Of a DNA stretch of 64,000 nt, positions 1-12,583 are shown piece after piece. How positions within the stretch are numbered: position 1 is the first letter of the stretch; every line of letters starts with the position of its first letter. The position numbers and the translations under genes are program-made. Origin of the DNA: Musa acuminata AAA Group (lineage: Eukaryota; Streptophyta; Magnoliopsida; Zingiberales; Musaceae); contig NC_088345.1 of the NCBI RefSeq assembly GCF_036884655.1, positions 23,283,001 through 23,347,000 on the forward strand. The letters run 5' to 3'. Under the pieces are notes generated by a model. That model had not been told where the DNA came from and did no database searches. It saw only the letters and a program-made list of their open reading frames with translations.

Positions 1-1279
1 CAGAAATGGTAAAGGGTATGTGCTTAGAGCCCGTGATGCTCTAGATTATGTTTGGTGGTCATTCAGAAATGGATGGATCATATTATGTTTGGAATCCCAC
101 TTCACCATTTATCTGTTTGATATGAAATTCAGAACCGACCTAGCACTTGGGTAGGGTGAGAGGGCTCGAGTAGGAAAGGGCTACCCGTGGATGGAGTCGA
201 GAACTCATCACGACGTGGAGCCACCACTGAGTTAAACCTCACATGCACTATGCTAGGGTACGACGTCTGAGCTTCTATTTCGTATTTGTTCTTTGATATG
301 CTTCGAAAGGGTCCATATGCCATTGATATGTTCTAAGATGTTTGATTTGTCATTGATATGCTCCGAAACATTCCATACGCCTTTGATATGCTCTGAAATG
401 TTTCATTTGTTATTGTTACGCTTCGAAATGTTCAATATGTCATTGATATGCTCTGGAACATTTCATACGCTATTGATATGCTCCAATTACTCTGTGCTCC
501 ATTTGCTATGAACTGATATGTTCTGAAATGTCCTATCTGCCATTGATATGCTTCGGAACATCTCGTACGCTATTGATATGCTCCAATTACTCTATGATCC
601 ATTTGTTATGAACCAAATATGTTATGAATGTAATGACATTTGCGATTCTGTATCTAATGAGATGATATCCTTGAATCTGTTAGATTATGTCTTGCATCGT
701 GATATCTTGTTTGTTTGAACTGTCCCTTTTCATGCTATATATGCTTTGTTACTTGCTGAGCTATTTTTAGCTCACTCCATTGTTATATAAATCTTTTAGG
801 TCAGCTTGTTACTCTTTGAGATGTTTGAATTGGGTTGAGGCAATGGAGAGTAATTCTGAATTATGGGCAAGTCTTGTTGGTTATTATGTTATTGTTGTAT
901 AGGTATATTTTGTATGAAATGAAATGTTGTCGATGAATCGAAATGGATATACTATGTAAAAGTGTTAGAAGATCTCTCTTATTTGGAATTTCAGAATGCT
1001 AAGTCTAATTTATTATGATATGAACTTGTGGTGAATAGTTGGAGTTCTGATTGTATAATTTATTTAGCTTGTGAATTTATAAATGTTGTTTATGTTTGTC
1101 AAGTTGGCTTGGGTTGCCATAAAAGTAAATTATCGAGTGATGTGATATATGATTATAAATTGCACAGGTTTTATAGATGTGAATTTGATAGAATGTTTTT
1201 CAGTGTCCTCAAATGTGTGTTTGGATCCTGGATTGGTTTGTGTTAAGAATTTTAATATCATGGATATTTTGAGGGGCGT
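1..1279 (+). mobile_element. 3' part of a gypsy (family B) LTR
   Basis: This is the downstream portion of a long LTR whose complete copy lies on the minus strand at 59216-61868. Shared landmarks include the GAAATGGTAAAG and GGTGGTCATTCAGAAATGG blocks near the start. The end, GAGGGGCGTGAT, is a slightly altered form of the GAGGGGCGTGACA end seen at 12583. No interior follows, because a Sirevirus LTR fragment is joined directly. It is a truncated relic with no coding capacity. Confidence 0.75.
285..615 (+). repeat. ~30-bp minisatellite inside the gypsy LTR
   Basis: About ten imperfect units follow the pattern TTGATATGCTCYGAAAYRTT followed by YCATWYGC. The unit length near 30 is a multiple of three, so one frame stays open (293-511). 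That open frame is only the repeat being read through. A shorter array sits at the same LTR position at 11690-11890, and only one or two units remain in the copy near 60000-60060. Confidence 0.85.
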
Positions 1280-2288
1280 GATAGGTTGCACCGCCTGAGC
1301 TCGGTCTTCGAGCTTTGGTAGGAGGTGCAACCGCCCCTAACAGGTGGTGGCACCGCCCAGAGGCTCAGTCTTCGAGCTCTGCCAAGCGGTGCAACCGCTC
1401 CAGTCAGGAGGTGCAACCACCTGATCCCGGAATTCTGGGAATTGACAATTTTGAGCTCGAAATTTGAACTAGGTTGGTGCCTATAAATACCCCACCCATT
1501 CAGCATTGAGAAAGCACAGAACTTACACCAAAATCTTGATCTTTTTCTGTGATTCTTATAGCTCAAAATTGTTGTAAAAGCCAAAAGTTCTTCTCCCTCT
1601 TTTCTTCCAAGTTCTGAGTTGTAAAGAGAGGAGAGAAAATTTTGTAAGGGTTGTCTCTTAAGCCCATCAAAAGGAGTGAAACTATAAAAGGGTGGTTGGC
1701 CTTCGCCTATTGAAGGAAGGCCTCGAGTTGACGTTGGTGACCTCGTCGGTGGAGGAAGCCAAAAGTGGAGTAGGTCAAGATTGACCGAACCACTCTAAAT
1801 CTCGGTTTGCATTTACTTTGAGCACATTATCTTTATTGCAAACCTCCTCTAAAGCTTACTGCTTTCTGCGCATATACGATCAGGTTTCAAGCTTTGCACT
1901 TTCCGAATCAGCGTTTAGACGTAAAACTATTTTTTCGTACAATCATCATATTTCAATTTGCGTTTACGTCTTGATTTCAATCATAACTGCAAACTGCCTT
2001 TATGTCCTTACTTAAACTGCATCTAGCCTAATAAAGTGATTTATGAATCAGCATTTAGACGTAAATCAACTTCTTCGTACGAACGTCGTATTTCAGTTTA
2101 CGCTTATATTCTGGTTTTCATCATAACTGCAAACTGCCTTCATAAGATTGATTTTAACATCATCTCGCTTGATCTTAAGTTTAAGTAATCTTAGAATCGG
2201 CTTTCACAACAAAATCGTTTTTATCGTTGAAAGATTTCCGCTGCACTAATTCACCCCCCCCCCCCTCTTAGTGCTCTTGATCCTAACA
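1280..2288 (+). mobile_element. Sirevirus LTR fragment A1 (3' half)
   Basis: The fragment begins inside the GCGGTGCAACCGCC palindrome cluster. It then carries the TATAAATA box (about 1483), the CGAACCACTCTAAATCTCGG block, the CACTAA, C-tract, TTAGTG hairpin and the terminus GATCCTAACA. The 5' half is missing. No PBS follows; a minus-strand gypsy LTR fragment is joined at the LTR end. Confidence 0.8.
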
Positions 2289-2544
2289 AATACGATGTAA
2301 GCAATAATCTTTCATAATTGTATTCAGATTTGAAAGGAAATGAAAGCAAGATCATTCAAGGATTCCAAACAATCATATAGAACTCAATTCAAATAAGAAG
2401 GTTAGATGAATTCAATGTCCAAAGGAATGAAACTGGAATAGGCACATATCAAAAGCAAATGCGAAACAATGAGATATACATGTGCCTATATGAGTCAATA
2501 CGATATAGCATAAACATTACACAATAGTTTTCAAGAATGCAAAA
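2289..2544 (-). mobile_element. gypsy family B LTR fragment, inverted
   Basis: The text ATTCAGATTTGAAAGGAAA and ATGAGTCAATACGATA matches, in the same orientation, the minus-strand LTR around 60430-60500. The fragment sits between two Sirevirus LTR pieces of opposite orientation. It replaces the last ~70 bases expected for the A2 LTR. Confidence 0.65.
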
Positions 2545-4530
2545 CACGTTCGAACGATAAAAATGATTTCGGTGTGAAAGCCGATTCTAAGATTACTTTA
2601 ACTTAAGATCAAGCGAGATGACGTTAAAATCAATCTATAAAGGCAGTTTGCAGTTATGATGAAAACCATAATATAAGCGCAAACTGAAATACGACGTTCG
2701 TACGAAGAAGCTGATTTACGTCTAAATGCTGATTCATAAATCACTTGATTAGGCGAGATGCAGTTTAAGCAAGGATATAAAGGCAGTTTGTAGTTATGAT
2801 TGAAATCAAAACGTAAACGCAAGCTGAAATATGATGATCGTACGAAAAAATAGATTTACATCTAAACGCTGATTCGGAAAGTGCAAAGCTTGAAACCCGA
2901 TCGTATATGCGCAGAAAGCAGTAAGCTTTAGAGGAGGTTTGCAGTAAAGATAATATGCTCAAAGTAAATGCAAACCGAGATTTAGAGTGGTTCGGTCAAT
3001 CTTGACCTACTCCACTTTTGGCTTCCTCCAATAACGAGGTCACTGACGTCAACTAGAGGCCTTCCTTCAATAGGCGAAGGCCAACCACCCTTTTACAGTT
3101 TCATTCCTTTTGACGGGCTTAGGAGACAACCCTTACAGAATTTTCTCTCCTCTCTTTACAACTCAGAACTTGGAAGAATAGAGGGAGAAGAACTTTTGGC
3201 CTTTACAACAATTTTGAGCTCTAAGAATCACAGAAAAAAATCAAGATTTCGGTGTAAGTTCATGCTCTTTCAGTGCTGAATGGGTGGAGTATTTATAGGC
3301 CCCATCCCAGTTCAAATTTGGAGCTTAAAACTGTCAATTCCCGAAATTTCGGGATCAGGCGGTTGCACCTCCTGATTGGAGCGGTTGCACCGCCTGGCAG
3401 AGCTCGAAGACTGAGCCTTTGGGCGGTGCTACCTCCTGATAGAGCTCGAAGACTAAGCTTAGGCGGTGCAACCTCTTGACTAAGGCGGTTGCACTGCTCA
3501 GCCAATGCTCGGAGACCGAGCCCAAGCGGTGCCACCTCCTGTCAGGGGAGGTTGCACCGCCCAATCTCGCTCGGAGACTGAGCCTAGGCGGTGCTACCTC
3601 CTGGCTGGGGTGGTTGCATCGCCCAATCTCGCTCGGAGACTTAGCCCAAGCAGTGCTACCTCTTGGCTGGGGCAGTTGCACCTCCCAACAGAAATCAGGG
3701 TCCGAATGGGTTGATCCATTCGGCCCAATTTGGATTTTTCAGGGGCCCAATTGCCCCAAGATTAAGTTAATGGGATCACCTCCCATTTCCAACTTAATCA
3801 TTGTGCTAACTATGATATTCCCAAAGACATTTACTGCAACTTGCTCCGGTGCGTCAATCGCTTCTTCCGGCGAACTTTCGTCGATCATCCGATGAACCCT
3901 CGGTGATGCTCCTACGGACTTCCGGCAAACTCCTAGACTTGCGACGATCCACTTGGCGAGTTCCGACGAGCTTCTTTGGCAAGTTTATGGACTTCTCGGA
4001 TTTGTTCCCGTAGAACCTCCGACGACTGTCCAAACTTCCGTCGAACTCTCGAACTCCCAATGTGATCATTGTCTTGACTCCAGCACAACTCCTGCTGCAC
4101 GTCTTACTTTTATCGTAGTTAATCCTGCACACTTAAAACAAAATTTCGATCGAGACAATTAATCCTAAGCAATTAACCAAGTTATCCGACATGTCATTGG
4201 TCCCTCGACGCTTCGTCCGATTCTTCGGCGCATCGTCCTCTCCTGCAGCCTATTGCCCAATCGGTCAGTTGACTCCACAACTCCGATATCCTTGGCACAA
4301 TACCTGCTCTTCTTGGCCGGTTGCCCGAGTCCACGGCCCGAAGCCTTCTGTCGATACGTCGACTGATCCATCGGCCTAACGTCCAATCTTCTGACATGTT
4401 CTTCCGGCACAACATGATTTTCCTGCTTTAATTGTCTCATCCTGATCGAAGCATCTTGCGTCACTCAAAACACAGATTAAATCATAAAGATATATCAAGT
4501 AGTTTCATCATCAAAATACGAGATTCAACA
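2545..4530 (-). repeat. 3' LTR of A2, end truncated
   Basis: On the minus strand it starts TGTTGAATCTCG next to a purine tract. It continues through a conserved region shared with A3, the palindrome cluster (about 3355-3690) and the TATA region (about 3290), and stops at ATCGTTCGAACGTGTTTT. The C-tract hairpin and the CCTAACA end are absent. Confidence 0.8.
3355..3690 (-). repeat. LTR palindrome cluster of A2 3' LTR
   Basis: Modules of about 55-65 bases alternate GCGGTTGCACCGCC-type inverted repeats with a second inverted repeat around GAGCTCGAAGACTGAGC. The open frames that cross it on both strands come from this repetitive GC-rich sequence and are not genes. Confidence 0.8.
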
Positions 4531-4555
4531 ATCTCACCCTTTTTTATGATGACAA

Positions 4556-6048
4556 TGCTAGTCATAGGTGCCCAGCAAGCCAATCACGTGAGTGATGGCA
4601 CGTGTGACTTGATAAAGAATCTTTTTGCTTATTATATTTTGTCGTATATCACTTTATAACTATTGCATAAATGCATATATATATTGTGATGTCCTTGGAT
4701 TTGTGCAATGGGAATCGGATCGTGATGAGATCACGATAATGAGATCGATTCACCTTTAAACACATATCATAAATAATCCCGGTCATAGGTTACTCGAGAG
4801 GGACATCGTGATAACCGGATAGACTGGTGTGCTGTATACCCGTCCATATGATGGATGCAGCTGGTCTCATAGCTGCTCGTGTAGGGACACTAGGGATACA
4901 GTACAGGTGCTCATTGGAGAATGAGTTCACTGATTGATCCGCTTACGGAATGCTGGATGGTTGATGATGCCTTATTGTCAGACAGCGATTCCGTAGTCCT
5001 AGTGGTGTATCTGGTCCTTAGACTTGAGACACCAAGGATGTCCTGTATGAGTGCTCCACTCTTTGATACCAGACTTATAGGTTTGGTTGTCCCAGATCTA
5101 GTACAGCTGGTCATTAGGAGTGGTAGTCGACCTTACGAGGGCTATTGAGTGTCGACAGAGGATCATCCACTCTCGGCGTTATGAGAGGAATATCCCATGT
5201 GTTCTTGCTCAGACAAATCTCTGGCCAGGGTCATTCGGGTTGAGAGAGAAAGAGTTCTCTGGGAGAATCCAATTAGAGCGAGACTTGAGTAGAAACCGTA
5301 TGGGTCTGACAGCACCATGCTCGATATACGGTCTCTGGGATATTAGATGGATGAGAGACTATAGGTACATGGTAATTGAGGACAGACAGGTCCAATGGAT
5401 TGGATTCCCCTGTATCATCTGGGGACTACGGCGTAGTGGCCTAGTACGTTCGTAGTCGATGAGTCGAGTGAATTATTATAGAGATAATAATTCATTGAGT
5501 TAGAAGGAGTTCTGACAGGTATGACTCACGGCCAGCTCGATATTGGGCCTAGAGGGTCACACACATATGGTAGACATTGCGATGAGTAGAGGTTCGGATA
5601 TGAGATATCCGACGGAGCCCTTGTCTTATTGGATGCAGATCCAATACCCACTAGGGAAGGACCCATTAGGGTTTGACACGGGATCTCTATAAATAGGAGG
5701 GATTCACAACCTCATAGGCTAGAGTCTTTGCTTGCCTTTCCTATTCTCCTCTCCCTCTCCACCTCAGAGTAGGCCTGGAGTTTTGAGGAGGGTCGTCGCA
5801 ACCCTACTGTGTGGATCACTGCTAGAGAGGAGGACGCTTGACCTCCTTCACCCTCTCCTAAGGATCTACAAGGAAACTGGGATATACGATCTCCCTAGGT
5901 AACATAATCTCTATACGCAGTTTTGTGTTTTGCGGATTTTTGCGCACCAATCTTCGCACGACGACGAACATCTTTTTGGGAATCGGGGATTTTTGTTTTC
6001 TTGTTCTTCCGTTGCGCATATGATGTCGCCCCCCATGATTTCCCAATA
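4556..6048 (+). mobile_element. solo LTR (family C) with 5-bp target duplication
   Basis: A 1493-bp unit begins TGCTAGTCATAGG and ends TTCCCAATA. It is flanked on both sides by the direct repeat GACAA (4551-4555 and 6049-6053). Removing one copy restores the A2 interior, as shown by the uninterrupted GATGACAACCAATTGATGATGG text near 57693. A TATAAATA box lies at 5688-5695. There is no PBS, PPT or coding sequence, so this is a solo LTR left by LTR-LTR recombination. The final dinucleotide is TA in place of the usual CA. Related fragments lie at 24063-24297 and 53251-53500. Confidence 0.9.
5688..5695 (+). promoter_or_regulatory. TATA box of solo LTR C
   Basis: TATAAATA is followed about 30 bases later by a pyrimidine-rich stretch, which fits the U3/R boundary of an LTR and gives the orientation. 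Confidence 0.6.
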
Positions 6049-6053
6049 GACAA

Positions 6054-8847
6054 CCACTTGATGACGGAGTTAAACTTAATTCCCGGAGTTTAAACAAACT
6101 CCCCCTATCAATATGCCATATTGATAGAACCTTGAATTCAAACTGAATTTAAGTCATTGCAATATTCATCATGAATACTTGCAACACGTCATCATGAATT
6201 TATGCATAAACTTATGCATAACATGTCATTTCATCAACATACTTCTCCCCCTTTGTCATCAACAAAAAGGAGAAGTACCACAATCAAGTGTTTGTGATAT
6301 TGGTTCAACTCATTGCATGAACAACATAATATCAAGTTTTATCATCATGCAAGTTTGCTATTATCAAATATCAACATGTAAAATTGTGATGTAAGCTTTT
6401 GATATTATAACTCAAACATTTCAAGTGTTTATCAATTGTAGCATTTCATCACATGGTAAGATATCAACGTGTAAAATTATGATACAAGTTCTTGATATCT
6501 TAACGCATGATGCAAACATGGCATAATGCAAATTTGGCAATCGTAGCATCAATTCATATATCTCTTGATGATGCAAGCATTACAAATATGGCAATCATAT
6601 TAATTCATATCTCTTGATGATGCTAGCATGGCATAATCATAGCATTAGTGTTCATAGCATCAATTCATATATTTCTCCCCCTTTGTCATCAACAAAAAGG
6701 AGAACGATATAAGCAAATTTTAAATATAAGCGCGATGCCATAAGCAGGTTCATGTCATTTTTCAACAAAGAGTGATAAGATACCAAATATTTAAACATCT
6801 CAAGGAAAACATGACATGGAGATAGCTTTGAAAACTTCTTCCATTTTATTTGTTATTTTCTTTTTACAAGAAGGAGGAAAGCTATTTCTAAGCTTACTCG
6901 AATGAAGTTAAAATTGATAAGATATTAAAGCATGCTTCATTTTTACAAGTATCAAGATATGTATGTGAATCAAATCCTTGTGCGTAAAAATGACTTCCTT
7001 TTTCAAGAAGGAATTTATAAGCAGGAATCATTTCATCAAATCCATTTCTCAAAACAAAATATTGTTCACATAATAAGTGTATGAGAGATGTATTTGCTAG
7101 TTGATTCCATATGTCAAAAATCAATGATATGAATTAAACTTGTTATAACATATGCTTATTAAGTCTGGAAGAGGATAATTCGAAAATCCAATTGTTAGGA
7201 TACCAATAGTTAAGAGAATCCGAAAATGAAACTAACACTTTCATGCATTCGGATAAGGTTTTGCTATAGATATTCAATTACAATCATGAAGGTAAGGCAT
7301 GCTCATTATCATGATAGTACGATGGCAAGTTTACAATTTTAAGACACGCAAGCTAGTAATTTTGAGATGTTCAAGAAGGCATTTCCTTTTCTTTTGAGAA
7401 GTGTAATTATTTTCTTTCTCCTTTTTTTTGAATTATATGAGCTAGCAAATTAGCTTTCAAGCATGTTTTGCTCCCCCTTTGTCATTGTCAAAAAGAAGGG
7501 AAGACCCTTTATGTTAATTTCTAAATTTTGACAAAGGTAAATAGTATTGATGAAAATTCAAGTCTTGAATGTCAAAACAATTATTTTATCATGAATATTT
7601 CATCATTGCATGCATCATTATCATCATATATAGTTTTAAAACATATAAACTCATTATTATATGATTCCAAATCATCATTCCTATTATTTCAATCATTGTT
7701 TCAATCATCTTTTGTAGCTTATCATGCACAATATGTCAAACCATCTAACATGATACAAACATTTATTTTCAAAGTATTTATCACTATTTTCATGTATGAT
7801 AATAAAGTGCTCATGATACCGAACATTAAATCAATATTTTTTAAGTATTTATCACTTCATTTTGATCATGATACCAAACATTCATCATTTAGAGCATTCA
7901 TGACATTAAATCAACATTTATAATACTTCATTTTAGCAACAACTCATAGCATTTTAAATCATGATTCACATCATATGCAATACATCACATCATAATTAAA
8001 AAGCTCAAGTATTGCGTGCATCATTGCAAATCATAAATGTTTCATATCATGATGGTATCAATTTTGTTAAATTATATCCTACCATGTATGATCATAACTT
8101 TTCATTTGTATACATCAAAATAAATTAATAAATATTTTATGTATTCATATCATCACATAAGGAATATTAAGAAGAAAATAATTGGGTGATGAGATAAACC
8201 TTTCATGAATATAAAGAGTTGCATAAAAATCATATCATGAATACAAGGAATACAGGTCACAATCATTCAAGAGAAAAATCATCATTCATTTTCAATTCAT
8301 TCAATTTGACAAATCATGATCATGATTTTGATAAAACTCATTTCAAATTTAAATCATCAAAATCATTTTTATGGCTCACAAAATTTATAACATAAATAGA
8401 TTCATGATTTCGTTGATAATATATTTTTCCCCCTTTTTTAAATGTTTCATCTTAAGTGATCGATTTCATGTTAGCATGCCTTTTCATTTATGTCAAATCA
8501 AAACATGCATCAATTTTTAAAGCCACTATTATTATCATGAAAATCGATAATCCATAATTATCAAGAATCATCATACATAATTTCAAAAATATATACTCAT
8601 TAATCATAACTTCAAATTAAACATGATTTAATATACTCAAAATCGAGAAATAACAATGGACATCAACATGATTATTATTTCATATTTTCAATCAAAATCA
8701 TTTTGTTTGTTTATCATAAAATATGCAATATTATCATTTACTAGCATGATTATAATATTTTTTTAAACATTAATTCTAAACTAAAAAAGAAAATACATCA
8801 TGAAAGCATCAAATAATTTCAAAAAAAATTAGGGGGATTTCGATTAC
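6054..8847 (-). other. non-coding interior of A2 with repeated PPT-like motifs
   Basis: AT-rich sequence without a convincing gene. On the minus strand, motifs of the form GATGACAAAGGGGGAGAA occur near 6245, 6672 and 7468, with a weaker one near 8428. Similar multiplied polypurine motifs are a known feature of the region upstream of the Sirevirus 3' LTR. The same interior is present in A3 (42448-45632) on the other strand. Confidence 0.7.
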
Positions 8848-9767
8848 CTCATCATTGAAAATGGTTAAGGCGTAGTTTGCCACCTCGTCTTTCTTGATTT
8901 TCTCCTCGTCTTTAGAGGAGCTCGATTCATCCCACTTTGTGTTCTTCTTTTTTGGCCTCTTCCTTCGTTCAAGTTTATTGTTTATTTTAGATTTTTGTTT
9001 AATAAACTTATTAAGATTTAGTGTTCGAAGTTCAAGTTCATCATTGTCCTCATCACTTGAGTCATCGCTAAGTGGTATTCATTTGTCTGGAGTTCCAAAT
9101 CCTTCCTGTTCTTTGGAAGGTGATTTTGTTCATCATGTTCATCATGTGCATTGTGCACCATTTCATATGTCATCAACAAACCAATTAGTTCTTCAAGTGG
9201 TAAGTTGTTTAGGTTTTTAGCTTCTTGTATTGCAGTTACTTTTGAATCTCACTTCTTAGAAAGAGAACGCAAAATCTTGTTTATGAGTTCAAAATCCAAA
9301 AAATATTTTTCAAGAGCTCTTAAACTATTGACGACATCCGTGAAACGGGTGTGCATGTCGCCTATAGTCTCGCTTGGTTGCATTCGAAAAAGCTCAAAAT
9401 CATGCAATAAAATATTAACTTTCGAGTCTTTGACTCTACTAGTTCCCTCGTGCGTGATTTCAAGTGTTCGTCAAATGTCAAAAGCCGTTTCGCATGTAGA
9501 AATCCGATTGAACTCATTTTTTTCCAAAGCATAAAATAAGGCATTCATAGCCTTTGCGTTTAAAGAAAAATACTTCTTCTCCAAATCCGACCATTCGTTC
9601 ATCGGTTTAGAGGGAAGTTGAAAACTGTTTTCAACGATATTCCATAAATCGAAATTCATAGAAATCAAGAAAACTCTCATTCGAGTTTTCCAATAAGTGT
9701 AGTCCAATCCGTTAAACAACGGTGGACAAAAAATCGATAAGCCTTCTTGAAAGCCATGAAGAGTCAT
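8848..9767 (-). pseudogene. gag: Sirevirus gag remnant (A2)
   Basis: Gag forms the particle in which the element's RNA is copied. The reading frame starts with ATG at 9767 just after the PBS and shows the UBN2-type signature, including FNGLDYTYWKTRMRVF and the LWNIVENSF block. It then has an in-frame TGA near 9470, a second near 9250 and a frame change near 9070, so no full Gag can be made. The recognisable similarity to longer Sirevirus Gag (compare 13769-15231) stops at the residues NDEV at 8848. No zinc knuckle follows. A3 and A4 lose similarity at the same place. I see no sign of a functional product. Confidence 0.85.
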
Positions 9768-9802
9768 TTCTCTCGAGTGTAAATCCGAAATGAGAAATAC
9801 CA

Positions 9803-9817
9803 GGCTCAGATACCAAT
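9803..9817 (-). other. primer binding site of A2
   Basis: On the minus strand ATTGGTATCTGAGCC directly follows the LTR end. It resembles the 3' end of initiator tRNA-Met complement (TGGTATCAGAGC) with one change. Confidence 0.8.
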
Positions 9818-11286
9818 TGTTAGGATCAAGAGCACTAAGAGGGGGGGTGAATTAGTGCAACGAAAATATTTCAACGATAAAACACGTTCGAACGATAAAA
9901 ACGATTTCGGTGTGAAAGCCGATTCTAAGATTACTGTAACTTAAAATCAAGCGAGATGACATTAAAATCAATCTATGAAGGTAGTTTGCAGTTATGATGA
10001 AAACTAGAATATAAGCGTAAACTGAAATACGACGTTCGTACGAAGAAGCTGATTTACGTCTAAATGCTGATTCGCAAATCACTTGATTAGGCGAGATGCA
10101 ATTTAAGCAAGGATATAAAGGCAGTTTGCAGTTATGATTGAAATCAAAACGTAAATGCAAACTGAAATATGATGATCGTACGAAAAAACAGATTTACGTC
10201 TAAACGCTAATTCGGAAAGTGCAAAGCTTGAAACCCGATCGTATATGCGTAGAAAGCAGTAAGCTTTAGAGGAGGTTTGCAGTAAAGATAATATGCTCAA
10301 AGTAAATTCAAACTGAGATTTAGAGTGGTTCGATCAATCTTGACCTACTCCACTTTTGGTTTCCTCCACCGACGAGGTCACCGACGTCAACTAGAGGCCT
10401 TCCTTCAATAGGCAAAGGCCAACCACCCTTTTACAGTTTCACTCCTTTTGACGGGATTAGGAGACAACCCTTATAGAATTTTCTCTCCTCTCTTTACAAC
10501 TCAGAACTTGGAAGAACAGAGGGAGAAGAACTTTTGGCCTTTACAACAATTTTGAGCTCTAAGAATCACATAAAAAGATCAAGATTTCAGTGTAAGTTCA
10601 TGCTCTTTCAGTGCTGAATGGGCGGGGTATTTATAGGCCCCAACCCAGTTCAAATTTGGAGCTCAAAACTGTCAATTCCCGAAATTCCGGGATCAGGCGG
10701 TTGCACCTCCTGACTAGAGCGGTTGCATCGCCTAGCAGAGCTCGAAGATTGAGCCTCTGGGCGGTGCTACCTCCTGTCAAGGGCGGTTGCACCTCCTAAC
10801 AGAGCTTGAAGACCGAGCTCAAGCGGTGCAACCTCCTGACTGAGGCGGTTGCACCGCTCAGCCAGTGCTCGGAGACCGAGCCCAAGCGGTGCCACCTCTT
10901 ATCAGGGGAGGTTGCACCGCCCAGTCTCGCTCGGAGACTGAGCCCAGGCGGTGCTACCTCCTGGCTGGGGCAGTTGCACCGCCTAGTCTTGCTTAGAGAC
11001 TTAGCCTATTGCCCAATCGGCCAGTTGACTCCGCAACTCCGATATCCTTGGCACAATACCTGCTCTTCTTGGCCCGATGCCCGAGTCCACGGCCCGAAGC
11101 CTTCTATCCATACGTCGACCGATCCACTGGCTCGACATCCAATCTTCTGACATGTTCTTCTGGCATAACATGATTTTCTTACTTTAATTGTATCATTTTG
11201 ATCGAAGCATCCTACGTCACTCAAAACGCAGATTAAATCATAAACATATATCAAGTAGTTTCATCATCAAAATACGAGATTCAACA
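9818..11286 (-). repeat. 5' LTR of A2
   Basis: It is bounded by TGTTGAATCTCG and GATCCTAACA on the minus strand. The palindrome cluster is at about 10690-11005 and the TATA region near 10630. At about 11007 the cluster is joined directly to the first third of the LTR, skipping about 0.6 kb that is present in the A3 LTRs. Confidence 0.85.
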
Positions 11287-12583
11287 GTATTGACTCGTAA
11301 AGACACATGTACATTTTGTTATTCCACGTGTGCTTCCGATATGTGCTATTCATTGTTCATACTATCCTTTTATACTCTGGTGTTTGTGGGATATTGGGAA
11401 CCTTTGCTAGAAATGGTGAATGGAGTTATGCATAGAGCTTGTGATGCTCTGTCGGCCCTTATGACTTCACTCAGACGTGGGTGGATGGAGCTCCCAAACG
11501 TGGGAGACTTCTGTTTGGTGGTCATTCAGAAATAGATGTACCATATTATGTTATGGTCCCACTTCACCTTCTATATGTTTGATATGGTATCCAGAGCTTT
11601 GGTTATGTGTTTCTATACATGCATTGGATAAGAATGAAATGAATGCAATGTCAATTCGACATTTAAGCTTATGTTTCGTATTCGTTCTTTGAAATGCTCC
11701 AAAATTGTCCATACGCTATTGATATATTCTGAAATATTTCATTTATCATTGATATGCTCCGAAACATTTCATACGCCTTTGATATGCTCTGAAATGTTTC
11801 ATTTGCTATTGTTATGCTTTGAAATGTTCCATATGTAGTTGATATGCTCTGGAACATTTCATACGCTATTGATATGCTCAAATTACTCTATGCTCCATTT
11901 GTTATGAACCAAATACATTTTGAATGACATGACACATAAGATTTTGTATCTAATGATATGGTATCTTGAAAATTCTTATATCCTGCCTTGCATTATAATA
12001 TCTTATTGGTTTGAAATCATTCCTTTTGTTCTGCATATGCTTTGTTACTTGTTGAGCTGTTTTTAGCTCACTCCGTTGTTATATAAAATCTTTCAGGTTA
12101 GCTTGTCACTCTTTGAGATGTTTGAATTGGGCTAAGGTAGTGGAGAGCTATTTAGAATTATGGGCAAGTCTTGTTGGTTATTATGTTATTGTTGTATAAG
12201 TATATTTTGTATGTAATGAAATGTTGTCGATGAACCAAAATGGATATACCTTGTAAAAGTGTTAGAAGATCTCTCTTATTTGAAATTTCAGAATGTTAAG
12301 TCTAGTTTACGATGATATGAACTTGTGGTAAATGGTTGGAGTTATGATTGTATAAATTACATAGCTTATGGATTTATAAATGTTGTTCATGTTTGTTAAG
12401 TTAGCTTGGGTTACCATAAATATGAATTATCGAGTGATGTGATATATGATTATAAACTACACAAGTTTTATAGATATGAATTTGATAGAATATTTTTCAG
12501 TGTCCTCAAATGTTAGTTTGGATCCTGGATTAGTTTGTGATGAAAATTTTAATATTATCGATATTTTTGAGGGGCGTGACAAG
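11287..12583 (+). mobile_element. gypsy family B LTR fragment, plus strand
   Basis: It is collinear with the reverse complement of about 59216-60500: the GTATTGACTCG block, then TGGTGTTTGTGGGATA, then the minisatellite region. It ends at GAGGGGCGTGACA, a typical gypsy LTR terminus. The upstream half of the LTR and all coding parts are absent. Confidence 0.8.
11690..11890 (+). repeat. ~30-bp minisatellite, second array
   Basis: Six to seven imperfect copies of the same unit as at 285-615, at the same position in the family B LTR. Confidence 0.8.

Larger units (their letters stand above)
2545..11286 (-). mobile_element. A2: gag-only Sirevirus (Ty1-copia), minus strand
   Basis: The element reads right to left: 5' LTR (9818-11286), PBS (9803-9817), gag remains (8848-9767), a long AT-rich non-coding interior with repeated purine tracts, PPT, and 3' LTR (2545-4530). 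No protease, integrase, RT or RNase H can be found, so it could move only with help from another element. The interior contains a later solo LTR (4556-6048). The 5' LTR lacks about 0.6 kb of its middle and the 3' LTR lacks its last ~70 bases, so both ends were rearranged after insertion. The lineage call rests on the gag type, the tRNA-Met PBS, the multiple PPT-like motifs and the LTR palindromes. Confidence 0.8.

Noticed and set aside
293..511. Open frame with repeating ICSEMFH-like residues
   Set aside because: Translation of a 30-base minisatellite in a gypsy LTR.
3273..3895. Overlapping open frames on both strands
   Set aside because: They cross the GC-rich palindrome cluster of an LTR; symmetrical repeats keep all frames open.
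4911..5455. Open frames of 67 to 111 codons
   Set aside because: They lie inside the solo LTR C, which is non-coding; no motif and overlapping frames on both strands.
7528..7923. 131-codon open frame in the A2 interior
   Set aside because: AT-rich and biased to Ile, Phe and Ser; lies in the non-coding region on the strand opposite to the element, with no motif.
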